From: an uncultured Eubacteriaceae bacterium
GTDB lineage: Bacteria > Bacillota > Clostridia > Eubacteriales > UBA1433
DNA length: 15,045 nucleotides
NCBI GenBank assembly: GCA_937914785.1
Contig: CALGIV010000029.1
Location: 1 to 15,045, forward strand
Direction: 5' to 3'
Part shown: positions 14,178 through 15,045 of the stretch, in pieces
How positions within the stretch are numbered: the stretch's first letter is position 1
Layout: every line of letters starts with the position of its first letter
Position numbers and translations under genes: made by a program
The notes under the pieces: generated by a model
What the model was told of the DNA's origin: nothing
The model's input: only the letters and a program-made list of their open reading frames with translations
Database searches by the model: none

Positions 14178-14206
14178 TTGCGTAATAGTACAAATAATGC
14201 TATTAT
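14178..14206 (+). promoter_or_regulatory. Sigma-A promoter of efp
   Basis: -35 TTGCGT (14178-14183), 17-nt spacer and -10 TATTAT (14201-14206) lie in the gap between sigK and efp, 30 nt before the efp start codon. This lets efp be expressed independently of the sporulation-specific sigK. Confidence 0.65.
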
Positions 14207-14236
14207 AAAAAAAGATTAAATATCAGGAGGTCACAG

Positions 14237-14797
14237 ATGGTATCTGCAGGCGATTTTAGAAAAGGTGTTACTTTTGAAATGGATGGCGACGTCTATGTCA
14301 TCATTGATTTTCAGCACGTAAAACCAGGGAAAGGTTCTGCGTTCGTTCGAACCAAAATAAAAAACGTCTTAACCGGCGGAACCGTGGAAAAAACCTTCAA
14401 TCCTACCGATAAATTTCCCAAGGCACATATCGAGACAAAGGAAATGCAATACCTGTACAGCGACGGAGACCTGTATTACTTTATGGATTTGGAAACATAT
14501 GAGCAAATACCGCTCAACAAAGACAAAGTAGAAGATGCCGTGTTGTATGTCAAGGAGAATATGAACGCGACGATCAAGTTTTTTAAAGGCGAGGCGTTCT
14601 CAGTCGAAGCACCGTTCTTTGTTGAACTTGAAGTCACGGAAACGGAACCCGGCGTAAAGGGTGATTCAGCTACCGGCGCAAACAAACCGGCCATTTTAGA
14701 AACAGGCGTACAAGTGACCGTACCGTTGTTTATCAACAACGGCGACATCATCCGCATCGATACGCGAACAGGCGATTATATGGAACGTGTGAAATAG
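14237..14797 (+). CDS. efp: Translation elongation factor P
   Basis: EF-P binds between the ribosomal P and E sites and stimulates peptide bond formation at consecutive prolines. The 186-residue length is typical. The N-terminal KOW-like domain holds the loop VKPGKGSAF with K32, the residue that is modified in many Firmicutes. The two OB domains follow, with the EF-P signature region GANKPAILETGVQVTVPLFINNGDIIRIDTRTG-type C-terminus (about 150-182) clearly present. The ATG at 14237 follows AGGAGGT by 5 nt. It has its own promoter and terminator and is a single-gene unit. Confidence 0.97.
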   Translation: MVSAGDFRKGVTFEMDGDVYVIIDFQHVKPGKGSAFVRTKIKNVLTGGTVEKTFNPTDKFPKAHIETKEMQYLYSDGDLYYFMDLETYEQIPLNKDKVEDAVLYVKENMNATIKFFKGEAFSVEAPFFVELEVTETEPGVKGDSATGANKPAILETGVQVTVPLFINNGDIIRIDTRTGDYMERVK

Positions 14798-14815
14798 CAT
14801 TAGTGATAATAATAT

Positions 14816-14836
14816 GGAGGCCCCGCCTCCTTTTTT
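14816..14836 (+). terminator. Intrinsic terminator of efp
   Basis: GGAGGC (14816-14821) pairs with GCCTCC (14825-14830) around a CCC loop, followed by TTTTTT (14831-14836). It begins 18 nt after the efp stop codon. Confidence 0.9.
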
Positions 14837-14992
14837 ATTGCAATAATATAATAAAACCACCAAGAAAAGTCAGGTATCAAACTGATAGCATCGTACTCGT
14901 CTCACTGACCCTCCCCCACTTAAAACCAATCTGCTATGCTTTATATAAATAAATTATTGTTCCTTCTTCTATGTTTATACTTTCAATTCTTT

Positions 14993-15020
14993 TGCGCTTT
15001 TCCTGCAGGTGAAAAGCGCA
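14993..15020. repeat. 10-bp hairpin near the right edge
   Basis: TGCGCTTTTC (14993-15002) and GAAAAGCGCA (15011-15020) are perfect inverted arms with an 8-nt loop. No T run follows on either strand, so it is not an ordinary terminator. Apart from it, 14837-15045 shows no gene I can support. A plus frame opening with GTG at 15009 (VKSAAKPRGWLE) runs off the edge, but it lacks a clear ribosome binding site and overlaps the hairpin. Confidence 0.4.
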
Positions 15021-15045
15021 GCAAAACCCCGCGGCTGGTTAGAAT

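Noticed and set aside
14154..14178. Terminator between sigK and efp (TAGAAA...TTTCTA)
   Set aside because: The stem is only 6 A-T-rich pairs and no T run follows.

Overview
The window looks like chromosomal DNA of an endospore-forming Firmicute, most likely a member of Clostridia in the broad sense. Supporting signs are an intact sigma-K gene that still encodes a pro-sequence, the McsA/McsB/ClpC protein-arginine-phosphorylation module, a BofC-like protein, a DUF4358-type lipoprotein, strong AGGAGG-type ribosome binding sites and classic TTGACA/TATAAT promoters. Family or genus cannot be fixed from this sequence alone.

Left part, minus strand (1-5401): two transcription units. yebC and a bofC-like gene end at a strong intrinsic terminator (3964-3995). 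A new promoter (3887-3915) then starts a tight operon: a RAYT/IS200-like HUH transposase-family gene, mcsA, mcsB and clpC (clpC runs off the left edge). The transposase-family gene sits where the regulator gene ctsR usually lies, and no ctsR or clear CtsR box is present.

Middle, plus strand (5454-10839): divergent from yebC, a class A penicillin-binding protein gene with its own promoter and terminator carries two extra C-terminal Ig-like domains. After two hairpin terminators comes a large protein built from four SpaA/prealbumin-like domains in an almost exact 97-residue register, then a Cna_B domain and a MucBP-like domain. It has no signal peptide or sortase signal, and all of its cysteines lie in the first 134 residues.

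Right-middle, minus strand (10843-13062): a small unrecognised gene, a DUF4358-like lipoprotein gene and an isocitrate dehydrogenase gene run in that order. The lipoprotein promoter is followed by an 11-bp-period tandem repeat. A 35-bp near-perfect palindrome separates the lipoprotein gene from the dehydrogenase gene. The dehydrogenase terminator abuts the stop codon of the SpaA-like gene, so those two units converge.

Right end, plus strand (13383-15045): sigK, preceded by two adjacent palindromes, then efp with its own promoter and terminator, then about 210 bp without a recognisable gene.

Most genes are housekeeping, proteostasis or sporulation genes. The accessory-looking or odd elements are the transposase-family gene at the head of the mcsA-mcsB-clpC operon, the SpaA-repeat protein, the 102-residue unknown, and several palindromic or tandem operator-like sites. 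I see no CRISPR array, tRNA, rRNA, complete insertion sequence or prophage.
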